Shown in pieces: positions 40,620 through 49,440 of a DNA stretch of 64,000 nucleotides (positions are counted from its first letter, which is position 1; each line of letters starts with the position of its first letter). The translations under genes were made by a program, and so were the position numbers. Source of the DNA: Nonomuraea fuscirosea (GTDB taxonomy: Bacteria; Actinomycetota; Actinomycetes; Streptosporangiales; Streptosporangiaceae). Where the stretch lies: contig NZ_PVNG01000001.1 of NCBI RefSeq assembly GCF_003001935.1, forward strand, positions 62,001 through 126,000, in the 5' to 3' direction. The notes below the pieces were generated by a model. The model saw only the letters and a program-made list of their open reading frames with translations. It was not told the origin of the DNA and did not search any database.

Positions 40620-41030
40620 TCAGACGTTCTCCAGCCGGGGGCGTACCCGGATCGCCTGCTTGACCGTTCGTCCGGACGGCCTGGCCAGGCCCACGGCCGC
40701 GAGCAGGGACGCCGCCACGCAGGCCACGCCGCCGATCTCCAGCGCGGCCCGCGGCCCGAACGTGTCGCTCAGCCGGCCGAGCGGCGGCCCGCCGAGCGCG
40801 CCCGCCCCGGCGCTGACGATGGACAGGGCCGCGCCGGCCAGCGCGCCGCCCCACATGCCCAGCACCAGCGTGGGCAGCGCCTGCATGACGAGGCTCAGCC
40901 CGACGCTGGTCGCCGAGCCGGTCAGGGTGAGGATGGGCCAGTTGACGCCGAGCACCTGCATCCAGGTACCGGTGACGGAGACGACGTCAGCTCCCGCCCA
41001 GAGCCGGTGATTGTGGTGACGCGGGGCTCT
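40620..41030 (-). pseudogene. MFS transporter remnant with internal deletion
   Basis: The frame (open to 41111) encodes RLWAGADVVSVTGTWMQVLG and SATSVGLSLVMQALPTLVLG, the first helices of an EntS-like exporter. It then continues in frame after GMWGGALAG directly into SIVSAGAGALGGPPLGRLSD and FGPRAALEIGGVACVAASLL, which are the last two helices. About 250 central residues are missing. Upstream of the first helix the frame is not protein-like. It is a decayed gene on the minus strand, upstream of hsp20. Confidence 0.75.
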
Positions 41031-41158
41031 GAACGTGGAGGAGGTGGGAGACGGAACGCGTCCTTGCCTTGGCAGTGCGACGCGGGGATGAACACGCTCC
41101 TCCGCGAGCAAGTGTCCGGCCTGACCGGAAGGTGAGGTAGTGCACGTTCGGCGGGAAT

Positions 41159-42892
41159 TCAGACGAGTTCGAGCGGCTGGTCGCGGCTCACCAGCGCCGC
41201 GTAGTGGCCGCCGCGGGCCATCAGCTCGGCGTGGGTGCCGCGTTCGACGATCCGCCCGTGGTCGAGCACCACGATCTGGTCCGCGTCGCGGACGGTGGAC
41301 AGGCGATGGGCGATCGTGATCGTGGTACGGCCCCTGGCCAGCGTGTCGAGCGCCTCCTGCACCGCCTTCTCCGTCTGGGTGTCCAGGGCGCTGGTCGCCT
41401 CGTCGAGGATCAGCACCGGCGGGTCGCGCAGCAGCGTGCGGGCGATGGCCAGGCGCTGCTTCTCGCCCCCGGAGAAGCGGTAGCCGCGCTCGCCCACCAC
41501 GGTGTCGTAGCCGTCGGGCAGCGCGGCGATGTGGTCGTGGATGCGCGCGGCCCGCGCCGCCGCCACGAGCTCCTCGTCCGTGGCCGAGGGCCGGGCGAAA
41601 CGCAGGTTGTCGGCGATCGAGGCGTGGAAGAGGTACGTCTCCTGCGAGACCACCCCGACGGCGTCGCTCAGCGTGTCGAAGGTCAGCTCCCGCACGTCCA
41701 CCCCGTCGATCGTGACCCGGCCGCCGGTGACGTCGTACAGGCGGGGCGGCAGGTAGCTCAGCGTGGTCTTGCCGGAGCCGGTCTCGCCCACGACGGCCAG
41801 GCTGGAGCCCGCGGGAACGGTGAGGTCCACGCCGGTGAGCGTGGGGGCGTCGCCGTAGGAGAAGTCGACCCGCTCGAACCGGACCTCACCGCGTACGCCG
41901 GTCAGCTCGCGCGTGCCGGGACGGATGTCCACCGGCAGGTCGAGATACTCGAAGATCCGCCCGAACAGCGCCAGCGACGTCTGCACCTCGACCCCGAGCC
42001 GCAGCAGCGAGACCATCGGCCGGAACAGCCCGGTCTGCAACGTGGTGAACGCCACCAGCGTGCCGACGGAGATGGCGCCCGTGTGGCCGACGGCCCAGTA
42101 GATCATCGCCGGCATCGCGGCCATGACGAGCTGGATCGACGACTGGCGCCACCGCCCGGCCATGCTGGTCCGCACCCCCAGCTCGGCCAGCTCGTCGGAG
42201 GCGCGGCCGAAGCGCTCGGTCAGCTCGGCGGAGCGGCCCATCGTCCGGCCCAGCAGGATCCCGCTGATCGACAGCGACTCCTGGACCATGGAGGCGATGC
42301 CGGCCAGCTTGCGCTGGCGCTCGGCGGTGATGCGCTTGCGCTCGGAGCCGACCTTGCGGCTGATCCACACGAACACCGGCAGCAGCGCGAGCGAGACCAC
42401 CGTCAGCCGCCAGTCGAGCGCGACCATGGCCACGATCGTGGCGATCACGGTGGTGAGGTTGGAGACGATGGAGGCGGCCGTGGAGGTGACGACCGCCTGC
42501 ATGCCGCCGATGTCGTTGGCGATGCGCGACTGCACCTCGCCGGTCCGCGTCCTGGTGAAGAAGGCCAGTGACATGCGCTGCAGGTGGCCGTAGACGGCGA
42601 TGCGCAGGTCGTGCATGACCCGCTGGCCGACGGTGGTGGAGACGAGCGTCTGCAGCGTGTCGAACACGGTCGTGACGACGGCCACGAGGATCATGCCGAG
42701 GGCGAGCAGCGTGAGCAGGCCGGCGTCCCTGGCCGGGATGGCCACGTCCAGCACCTCGCGCAGCAGGAACGGCGAGGCCAGCGACACCAGCGAGGACAGG
42801 ACGATGAGCGCGCCCACGACGGCCAGCCGGCCGCGGTAGGCGCCGAAGAGTCTGATGATGCGCCCCAGCGGCGCGCGTGGTTCCTCCTCCAA
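41159..42892 (-). CDS. ABC exporter, fused permease and ATPase (multidrug type)
   Basis: 577-aa half-transporter. Residues about 15-305 hold six membrane helices of the type I exporter fold. The ATPase follows: Walker A GETGSGKTT near residue 370, Q-loop SQETYLF, signature YRFSGGEKQRLAIAR (F-S-G-G-E rather than L-S-G-G-Q), Walker B VLILDEATSALD and the HR switch. It likely works as a homodimer exporting drugs or lipids. The start is TTG at 42892 behind AGGGGGG; no nearby ATG or GTG fits. It is divergent from a MarR gene that probably represses it. Confidence 0.93.
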   Translation of the reverse strand: MEEEPRAPLGRIIRLFGAYRGRLAVVGALIVLSSLVSLASPFLLREVLDVAIPARDAGLLTLLALGMILVAVVTTVFDTLQTLVSTTVGQRVMHDLRIAVYGHLQRMSLAFFTRTRTGEVQSRIANDIGGMQAVVTSTAASIVSNLTTVIATIVAMVALDWRLTVVSLALLPVFVWISRKVGSERKRITAERQRKLAGIASMVQESLSISGILLGRTMGRSAELTERFGRASDELAELGVRTSMAGRWRQSSIQLVMAAMPAMIYWAVGHTGAISVGTLVAFTTLQTGLFRPMVSLLRLGVEVQTSLALFGRIFEYLDLPVDIRPGTRELTGVRGEVRFERVDFSYGDAPTLTGVDLTVPAGSSLAVVGETGSGKTTLSYLPPRLYDVTGGRVTIDGVDVRELTFDTLSDAVGVVSQETYLFHASIADNLRFARPSATDEELVAAARAARIHDHIAALPDGYDTVVGERGYRFSGGEKQRLAIARTLLRDPPVLILDEATSALDTQTEKAVQEALDTLARGRTTITIAHRLSTVRDADQIVVLDHGRIVERGTHAELMARGGHYAALVSRDQPLELV

Positions 42893-42909
42893 GTGGAGCC
42901 CCCCTTGTG

Positions 42910-42951
42910 GATGCGGACTTCCTGATGCGGACTTGCTGATGTGGACTCAAA
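42910..42951. repeat. Three 14-bp direct repeats in the ABC/marR promoter region
   Basis: GATGCGGACTTCCT, GATGCGGACTTGCT and GATGTGGACTCAAA lie end to end just upstream of the ABC exporter start. The remaining gap to marR (GAGGTTAAC and CTTACCTC) contains a rough inverted repeat more like a MarR operator. Confidence 0.65.
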
Positions 42952-42991
42952 CAGAGGTTAACTCATATTTGTTCCGGCTAAACTTACCTCC

Positions 42992-43411
42992 ATGGCAGAG
43001 AAGGAGCTCTCGGAGCTCTTGTTCCTGGCCGGCCGGCGACTGCGCCACGGCTACTCCCGCCGGCTGGAGCCGCTCGGGCTCAATCCCGGTCAGGCGCGGG
43101 CGCTGCGGGTCATCGCCGAGGCCGAGCGGCCGCCGAGGATGGTCTGGCTGGCCGACCGGCTGCACATCGTGCCGCGCTCGCTCACGCCGGTCGTGGACGC
43201 GCTGGAGGAGGCGGGGCTGGTGCGCAGGGAGGTCGATCCGGCCAACCGCCGCTCGACCCTCGTCGTGATCACCGCCGAGGGGCGGGCCATGGCCGACAAG
43301 GCCCGCGAGGCGCGCAGGGAGGCGGGGCAGGAGCTGTTCGCGGTCCTGTCGGAGGAGCAGCGCGAGCAGCTCGCCGGGCTGCTGGCCCTGGTGGAGAGCC
43401 AGTTCGGCTGA
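42992..43411 (+). CDS. MarR-family transcription regulator
   Basis: 139-aa winged-helix protein. LNPGQARALRVIAEAERPPR and MVWLADRLHIVPRSLTPVVD are the HTH, VRREVDPANRRSTLVVITAE the wing with its Asp/Arg turn, and flanking helices form the dimer. The D-P-x-N-R-R pattern is the classic MarR wing. Divergent from the ABC exporter, which fits local drug-sensing repression. ATG at 42992 has no strong ribosome site and may be leaderless. Confidence 0.91.
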   Translation: MAEKELSELLFLAGRRLRHGYSRRLEPLGLNPGQARALRVIAEAERPPRMVWLADRLHIVPRSLTPVVDALEEAGLVRREVDPANRRSTLVVITAEGRAMADKAREARREAGQELFAVLSEEQREQLAGLLALVESQFG

Positions 43412-43429
43412 CCGCCGCAGGGGCCGGCT

Positions 43430-44590
43430 TCAGGACGACGAGGCGGGTGAGTTCCTGGGGGAGTAGCGCCCGGACAGCCGGGCCAGTTTCAGGCTGAGGT
43501 GCAGGGCCAGCCGCTCGCCGCCGTCCTTCAGGTCCGTACGCGCCAGCTGCTCCACCCGCTGCAGCCGGTAGTACAGCGAGGTACGGTGCAGCCGCAGCGC
43601 CCGCGAGGTGGCCACGGCGCTGCCCGCCAGGTCCAGGTAGGTCTCCAGCGTCTCCAGCAGCGTCAGGTGCTGGGCGTCCCCGATCAGCCCTTCGAGACCC
43701 GGATGCAGCTCCTGGTCGGGCAGCTGGGTGAGCATCCGGTAGACGCCCAGGCGGGCCCACTCCGCCGTGCGCCCGAGCCCCGGCACCCGCGCGGTCACCT
43801 CGGCGGCGTGCAGCGCCTCCCGGTACGACTCCGCCGCCCCCGCCAGCGTGTCCCTGGGCCGCCCGACCCCGACCACCACCGGCACCGGCATGACCGCGTG
43901 CAGCTCGTCGCCGGGGACCGGCTGGCCCGCGGTGAGCAGCACCGCGTGGTCGTAGCGCACCAGGTGCAGCGGATGGTGCCCGCCCAGCCGCCGCCGCAGC
44001 GCCAGCAGCCCCTGCTCCAGCGCCAGCCTGAGGGCGTCGTCGGGCTCGGCCGCGACCGGCCTGGCCACCTGCACCGTCACCGGCCGCGCCTGCGGGAACG
44101 CGCCCGCCTCGATGAGCTGCCTGGCGGCGTCCGGCTCGCCGAGCAGCAGCCCCGTGACGGCCTCCAGCTCCCGGTGCGAGGCGAGCCCGCTGGCCAGGCT
44201 CTCGTGGAACAGGGCCAGCGCCAGGGCGGGGGCGGCCGCCGCGGCCTCGGCGACGCGGCTCTTCGGCATGGGCGGCTCGGCGTCGATGAACCACAGGAAA
44301 CCGAGCAGGCCGTCGGCGTGCCGTACCGGGACGCAGACGCGCGGCAGCAGCCCCAGGTGCGGCGCCCCGGGGATGCGCAGCGGCCGGGCGGCCTCGTGGA
44401 TGCCCGCGTCGCGCAGCCAGCCCCGCACCTCGGGCGAGGTACGGCGGCGCAGGATCGAGTCGCGGCGGACGTCGTCCATGGCGCCGCTCTGCTCGCTGTA
44501 GACCACGACCTTCTGGACGCGGTCCTCAAGCAGCAGGGGGCGGTCGAGACGGGCGGCGAGCTCGTCCACGACCCGCTGGAGATCCGCCAC
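43430..44590 (-). CDS. PucR-family transcription regulator
   Basis: 386-aa regulator. The N-terminal part (ADLQRVVDELAARLDRPLLL, then VYSEQSGAMDD and FIDAEPPMP) is a GAF-like sensor as in CdaR/PucR proteins. The middle has the GGDEF-like degenerate region (VVVGVGRPRDTLAGAAESYR). The C-terminus (TLETYLDLAGSAVATSRALR, LHRTSLYYRLQRVEQL) is the PucR HTH. GTG at 44590 is chosen as homologues begin ADLQR and AAAGGTGG lies upstream; ATG at 44620 would add ten residues. Target genes are unknown; it is divergent from the secreted protease, a possible target. Confidence 0.9.
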   Translation of the reverse strand: MADLQRVVDELAARLDRPLLLEDRVQKVVVYSEQSGAMDDVRRDSILRRRTSPEVRGWLRDAGIHEAARPLRIPGAPHLGLLPRVCVPVRHADGLLGFLWFIDAEPPMPKSRVAEAAAAAPALALALFHESLASGLASHRELEAVTGLLLGEPDAARQLIEAGAFPQARPVTVQVARPVAAEPDDALRLALEQGLLALRRRLGGHHPLHLVRYDHAVLLTAGQPVPGDELHAVMPVPVVVGVGRPRDTLAGAAESYREALHAAEVTARVPGLGRTAEWARLGVYRMLTQLPDQELHPGLEGLIGDAQHLTLLETLETYLDLAGSAVATSRALRLHRTSLYYRLQRVEQLARTDLKDGGERLALHLSLKLARLSGRYSPRNSPASSS

Positions 44591-44696
44591 AGCGCCACCT
44601 TTACGTGGATATTTCGACATTTGACGGAAACAGCCCTACAGGTCTTCCCTACAACTGCGCGGTGATCTCCGTCAACAACGTCTATACCGTCAATCC

Positions 44697-46808
44697 GTGA
44701 ATGCCCCGAAGAAGCTGCTGAAGGGTCTGCTGGCGGCCATCGTGCTGATCCCGGTGAGCCTGATCGCGACCCCCGCTTCCGCAGCACCCCCCACAGATCC
44801 CGAGCACCCGTGGCGGCAGAACCACTGGCCGCAGACGCAGCCCTGGCAACGCGACGCACCCGCCGGGTCGCCGGCCGGTGAGCAGGCCCTGCGCACCCGT
44901 CCCCCAGGGGACATCAAGCCCATCGACCCGCAGAACTGGGAGAACCCCGACCACATGACGTGGGCGGACTACAAGAAGCCGCCCGGCACCAAGTGGAACG
45001 ACCCCGCCGTGAAGGGGTCGCAGCGCACCTTCAAGGGCGCGCTGGTGCTGCTCGACTATCCCAACCAGCCGTTCGTGGTGACCCAGCCCCAGGGCTCGAC
45101 GATCTTCGCCAACCCGAGCGCCGAGGCCCACGACGTGCCGCGCGACCAGGTCGCCCGGTTCTACCAGGACTTCCTCAACACCCCGAACGCCCTCAACAAG
45201 GGGCACACCATCCACGAGTACTGGATGGAGGACTCCGGCGGCCGGCTGGGCGTGGAGCTGACCGGGTTCGGGCCATACCAGATGACCGGCAAGGACCACG
45301 AGTACGCCATGGAGTTCCAGGCGGGCAACGGCTGCCCGGCCGGCGACACGTGCACGAAGAACCTGCGCACCGAGGGCAACGCCGCCTGGCTCGCCGACGT
45401 CGGCCAGGAGACGGCCGAGCAGTTCGACTTCGTCTTCTACCTGAGCGCCGGCCAGGACGAGTCGTCCACCTGGCAGGAGTTCGGGATGATGAAGTTCCCG
45501 ACGAAGGAGGACGTCACCGACGAGTGGGGCCCGCCCGACCCCGCGCTGACCAACTGGGTCGACACCCGCTACGTCGAATGGACGTCCTGGCAGGCCGGCT
45601 CCACCTTCTGGCCCAACGCCCGCTTCGGCGTCGACTCCGTGCAGGCCGAGAGCTCCGGCATGGCGGTCTACGCCCACGAGCTGAGCCACATCATGGGCAT
45701 CGCCGACAACTACAACAATCCCTACTCGGAACCGCCGCGCAGGTCGTACACCGGCATCTGGGAGATGCTCAGCCGCGGCAGCTTCAACGGCCCCGGCGGC
45801 CCGCACTCCCGCTGGCTGATCCCGCCCACCGGCGGCGCGTCCATGGGCGCCCAGCACATGCTGCGCAACAAGATCAAGCTCAACATGGTGGACGAGCGCA
45901 ACGTCCTGCGCCTCTCCCGTGACGCGCTCGACGAGTCCGGCCTGGTCACGGCCACGGTCCTGGCCCGCGTGGCGCAGCCGGGCAAGAACGAGCTGTCGGG
46001 CGTCAACATCTCCTTCGACACCGGGGACAAGAGCTCCTGCCAGACCTCCGACCCGCTCTGCGACCGCGGCGGCTACGAGAACTACACGATCGAGGTCGTG
46101 GACCGCATGGGCAGCGACTCCTTCACCCCCGACTCCGGCGTGCTGCTGGCCAAGACCAAGAACGAGGACAGGGCCCCGTTCGAGTGGGTGATCGACGCCA
46201 ACCCGGCCGACATCGGCATGACCGACTACGTCCTGCCCGACGGGACCGAGGTGCCGATCACGATCGGCGACTACCGCCAGCTCTCCGACGCCCTCTTCCA
46301 CGCCGGCACCGACTCGGGCAGCCAGTACGAGTACGTCGACGAGGCCAACCGCCTGCACTTCTACGTCACCGACCTCAAGCGTGACCGCGCCGGCGAGCTG
46401 TCCTACACCGTCGCCGTCCGCTCGCTCGACGGCTCCGGCCCGCAGCGCCGCGGCGTCAAGCTGCTGCCCGCGGCCGGCATCCCCACCGGCAAGAACCAGT
46501 CCACCTGCGCGTTCCCGCTGTTCAACACCGGCAAGGCCGCTCCCGCCCAGGGGCAGCACCCGGAGAACGTCAGCGCCTACCTCGGCCACGACCTCTACCG
46601 GCTCAAGGCCGAGGTGCAGGGCAAGGGCTGGACCGCCCAGGTGCCCAACGCCCTGGCCTCCGTCGCGTTCGGCAAGCAGGCGCTCGTGAGCGTCAACGCC
46701 GTGCGCGCCTCCGGCGGCGACCGGCTGGCCCGGGTCAAGCTCACCGCCACCTCGGAGAGCGACCCGTCCAAAACGATGACGGCCACCTGTCACGTGATCG
46801 GGATTTGA
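44697..46808 (+). CDS. Secreted M6-type zinc metalloprotease
   Basis: 703-aa exported protein. A signal peptide (1-30, ending ASA-AP) precedes a region with ALVLLDYPNQPFVV, typical of M6 immune-inhibitor-A-like peptidases. The zinc site is HELSH (327-331) followed by MGIADNYNN, where the third ligand may be the Asp or a nearby residue. A beta-rich C-terminal part (about 440-703) probably binds substrate or cell wall. Six or more cysteines suggest disulfides. Start is GTG at 44697; the upstream site is poor. It is followed by a strong terminator. Confidence 0.88.
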   Translation: MNAPKKLLKGLLAAIVLIPVSLIATPASAAPPTDPEHPWRQNHWPQTQPWQRDAPAGSPAGEQALRTRPPGDIKPIDPQNWENPDHMTWADYKKPPGTKWNDPAVKGSQRTFKGALVLLDYPNQPFVVTQPQGSTIFANPSAEAHDVPRDQVARFYQDFLNTPNALNKGHTIHEYWMEDSGGRLGVELTGFGPYQMTGKDHEYAMEFQAGNGCPAGDTCTKNLRTEGNAAWLADVGQETAEQFDFVFYLSAGQDESSTWQEFGMMKFPTKEDVTDEWGPPDPALTNWVDTRYVEWTSWQAGSTFWPNARFGVDSVQAESSGMAVYAHELSHIMGIADNYNNPYSEPPRRSYTGIWEMLSRGSFNGPGGPHSRWLIPPTGGASMGAQHMLRNKIKLNMVDERNVLRLSRDALDESGLVTATVLARVAQPGKNELSGVNISFDTGDKSSCQTSDPLCDRGGYENYTIEVVDRMGSDSFTPDSGVLLAKTKNEDRAPFEWVIDANPADIGMTDYVLPDGTEVPITIGDYRQLSDALFHAGTDSGSQYEYVDEANRLHFYVTDLKRDRAGELSYTVAVRSLDGSGPQRRGVKLLPAAGIPTGKNQSTCAFPLFNTGKAAPAQGQHPENVSAYLGHDLYRLKAEVQGKGWTAQVPNALASVAFGKQALVSVNAVRASGGDRLARVKLTATSESDPSKTMTATCHVIGI

Positions 46809-46814
46809 GTGAAG

Positions 46815-46848
46815 GATGGGGTACGTCTGGCGTAGGACGTACCCCATC
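46815..46848 (+). terminator. Terminator of the metalloprotease gene
   Basis: A perfect 13-bp stem GATGGGGTACGTC (46815-46827) with GACGTACCCCATC (46836-46848), loop of 8, then GGTTTG. It begins seven bases after the stop codon. Confidence 0.85.
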
Positions 46849-46857
46849 GGTTTGAAT

Positions 46858-46873
46858 CACCCCCAAGGGGGTG
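46858..46873 (+). promoter_or_regulatory. Hairpin covering the ribosome site of the NB-ARC gene
   Basis: CACCCCC-AA-GGGGGTG is a perfect 7-bp palindrome whose right arm is the AAGGGGG ribosome site, four bases before the TTG start at 46878. If formed in the RNA it would hide the site and lower translation. Confidence 0.5.
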
Positions 46874-46877
46874 TTCG

Positions 46878-49415
46878 TTGACCGGGGACTTACTGCCGGA
46901 CAAACCGCGCCGGCGGAGGAGGCCGTGGGCGGCGCCCGTCTCCGCGGGGCTGGCCGCCGCGGCCGCGAGCGTGCTCGCCGCGTCGGTGGAGTGGGAGATC
47001 CCGCCAGCCGCCAAGATCGGCGTGACGCTGGGGGCGGCCGTGCTCGTCGGCCTGACCACCTGGGCCACCACCGACGTCCGCGGCACCAGGCGCCGCGGGC
47101 CGCTGGAGCCGGGAGTGTTCGCGCCCGAACAGTGGCCGCCCGTGCCCGAGCACTTCACCGGCCGCGCCGAGGCGCTGGCCGAGCTGCGCGAGGTGTTCGC
47201 CGCCCGCAGGCGCTCGTCCGACCTCGCCCCGCCGCTGGTCGTCTCCGTGTACGGCCGCGGCGGCGTGGGCAAGTCGGCGCTCATGGCCAGGTTCGGGCAG
47301 GAGGTCGCCGACCGCTACCCCGACGGCCGCCTCTACGCCGACCTGCGCGGCGGCGTGGACGCCCCCGTGCGGCCCGAGGAGGTGCTGATCGGGTTCCTGC
47401 GCGCGCTGGACGTCCGCCTGACCACCGACCCGGGAGGGCTGGAGGAGCTGCGCAGGCTCTGGCTGACCTGGACCAGGGGCCGCAGGATCCTCATCGGCCT
47501 GGACAACGCCCACGACGCCGCCCAGGTCGCGCCGCTGATCCCGGCCGAACCCGGCTGCGCGGTGCTGGTCACCTCCCGCTCGCCGCTGTTCCTCAACGGC
47601 ACGCACGACACGCGGCTCGGCGAGTTCAGCGAGCCGCAGGGCGTGGAGCTGCTGGCCAGGCTGGCGGGCGGCGCGCGGATCGTGGACGACCTGGAGGCGG
47701 CCAAGGAGGTCGTGCGGCTGTGCGACTACCTGCCGCTGGCGATCAACATCTGCGGCGGCCGGCTGGCCACCCGCGAGCAGTGGACCATGCGCGAGATGGC
47801 CAACCGGCTGGCCGACCGCCGCCGCCGGCTCGACCAGCTCGAAGTGGCGCCCACGGTGGACAAGAGCGTGCGCGCCTCCGTCCAGCTCAGCTACGACGAC
47901 TGCACCGGCGTGCAGCGCCGCCTGCTGCGCCTGCTCAGCGCGCTGCACTCGCCCGACGTGCCGGGCTGGGTGGCCGGCGAGCTGCTCGACGTCTCCGGGC
48001 TGGACGGCGCCGACCAGCTGGAGGCGCTGATCGACGCGGAGCTCGCCGAGTGCTCGGGCACCGACCAGACCGGCGCCATGCGCTACCGGCTGCACGACCT
48101 GGTCCGGGTGTTCGCCGCCGAGCTGGTGGGACAGGACGAGGACCGCCTCACCCCGGCGATCGAGCGCGTCCTGCACGCCTACCGCCGCCGCGCCGAGGAG
48201 GCCGCGCAGAACCGCTGGCCGCAGGACTGGAGCAGGAGCGGCAGGGGGTCGAGCGCCGGCGGGCAGGGCCGGGCCGGCGACTGGCTCAACGCCGAGCGGC
48301 TCTCGCTCATCGCCATGATCCACCAGGCCCACCAGCTCCGGCTCTGGGAGCTGACCTGGGGGCTGGCCAGGGCGTTCTGCTCGCTGTGCCACTCGCTGCG
48401 CGCGTACTGGGCCGACTGGGCGGCCGTCGCGGAGCTGGGCTGCGAGGCGGCCGCCGCGACCGGGGACCGGCGCTCGCTGGCCATCGCGCTGCTCGACGCC
48501 GCCTCCGTGCACGGCGGCATGGGGCTGCGCGATCGGGGGCTGGAGGAGGCCGAGCAGGCCCTGGAGATCTTCACCGACCTGGGCGAGTCCTGGTGGGCGG
48601 CCAGGGCCATGCGCACGGTCGGCATGACGCTGTTCAGCGACGGCCACCTCGACCGGGCCCAGGACTTCCTCATCGGGGCGATCACCGCGTTCAAGGGCGA
48701 GGAGGACCTGTGGTGGATGGCCCGCACCCAGCGCAACCTGGCCGAGATGCGGATGGCCGAGGGGCGGCCGAAGGACGCCGGGGAACTGCTCGAAGCCGCC
48801 CTGAAGATCTTCAAGCGGGACGGCAACCGCTACTCCGAGGCCCAGACCCTGCGCGTCTACGGCGAGGTGCTGGCGGCGCAGGCGCGCGGCGAGCGCCGGG
48901 CCGGGGACCACCGGCGCGCGGCCGAGCTGTTCACCAGGGCCGGCTACAGCCTCGACCGGGCCTCGGAGATGTTCCGGCAGCGCGGGGAGCTGTGGGAGGA
49001 GGCCCGCTGCCTGCGGGCGGCCGGCGAGGTCGGCGACCCCGACAACGGGCTGCGCGAGCTGGACCACGTTCGCCGGGCCGATGACATCCTGGCCGCGCTC
49101 GGCGACTCCTGGGGAGTGGCCCGCAACGCCGTCTCCGCCGGGCTGGCGCTGGCCAGGCTGGGCCGCATCGAGGACTCCGAGGGCGAGCTGCGCCGGGCGG
49201 TGCGGGAGTTCGAGGAGCTCAAGGACCGGTGGTGGATGGCCGAGAGCCTGCGCTACCTCGGCGAGGCGCACCTGAACGGGGGCGGCCCCGGCGCCGCGGT
49301 GGAGCCGCTGGAGCAGGCCAGGGACATCTACCGCAGCCTCGGCAACGAGGCCGGCATGCGCAGGACCCTGGAACTGCTCGGCCGCGCCGCCCCCTCGGAC
49401 GAACAGGAATCGTGA
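46878..49415 (+). CDS. Membrane-anchored NB-ARC/TPR (STAND) protein
   Basis: 845-aa signalling ATPase. Two helices near residues 18-36 and 46-63 anchor it in the membrane. The NB-ARC domain has P-loop GRGGVGKS (126-133, Lys132), Walker B RILIGLDNAHD, and a TSRSPLFL sensor, ending with the winged-helix region LHDLVRVFAAE. From about residue 500 TPR-like helices repeat (GLEEAEQALEIFTDLGESWW, RAQDFLIGAITAFKGEEDLW). Such proteins oligomerise on ligand binding; effector and ligand are unknown here. The start is TTG with an AAGGGGG site. It stands next to a two-helix membrane protein in convergent orientation. Confidence 0.86.
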   Translation: MTGDLLPDKPRRRRRPWAAPVSAGLAAAAASVLAASVEWEIPPAAKIGVTLGAAVLVGLTTWATTDVRGTRRRGPLEPGVFAPEQWPPVPEHFTGRAEALAELREVFAARRRSSDLAPPLVVSVYGRGGVGKSALMARFGQEVADRYPDGRLYADLRGGVDAPVRPEEVLIGFLRALDVRLTTDPGGLEELRRLWLTWTRGRRILIGLDNAHDAAQVAPLIPAEPGCAVLVTSRSPLFLNGTHDTRLGEFSEPQGVELLARLAGGARIVDDLEAAKEVVRLCDYLPLAINICGGRLATREQWTMREMANRLADRRRRLDQLEVAPTVDKSVRASVQLSYDDCTGVQRRLLRLLSALHSPDVPGWVAGELLDVSGLDGADQLEALIDAELAECSGTDQTGAMRYRLHDLVRVFAAELVGQDEDRLTPAIERVLHAYRRRAEEAAQNRWPQDWSRSGRGSSAGGQGRAGDWLNAERLSLIAMIHQAHQLRLWELTWGLARAFCSLCHSLRAYWADWAAVAELGCEAAAATGDRRSLAIALLDAASVHGGMGLRDRGLEEAEQALEIFTDLGESWWAARAMRTVGMTLFSDGHLDRAQDFLIGAITAFKGEEDLWWMARTQRNLAEMRMAEGRPKDAGELLEAALKIFKRDGNRYSEAQTLRVYGEVLAAQARGERRAGDHRRAAELFTRAGYSLDRASEMFRQRGELWEEARCLRAAGEVGDPDNGLRELDHVRRADDILAALGDSWGVARNAVSAGLALARLGRIEDSEGELRRAVREFEELKDRWWMAESLRYLGEAHLNGGGPGAAVEPLEQARDIYRSLGNEAGMRRTLELLGRAAPSDEQES

Positions 49416-49440
49416 CGGCGCCGCCTCGTCGCGGGGTCCT

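Noticed and set aside
40584..40625. HAIR operator (CTTGAGT-n7-ACTCAAG)
   Set aside because: Only a partial half site (ACTCAG) is present with no matching second half.
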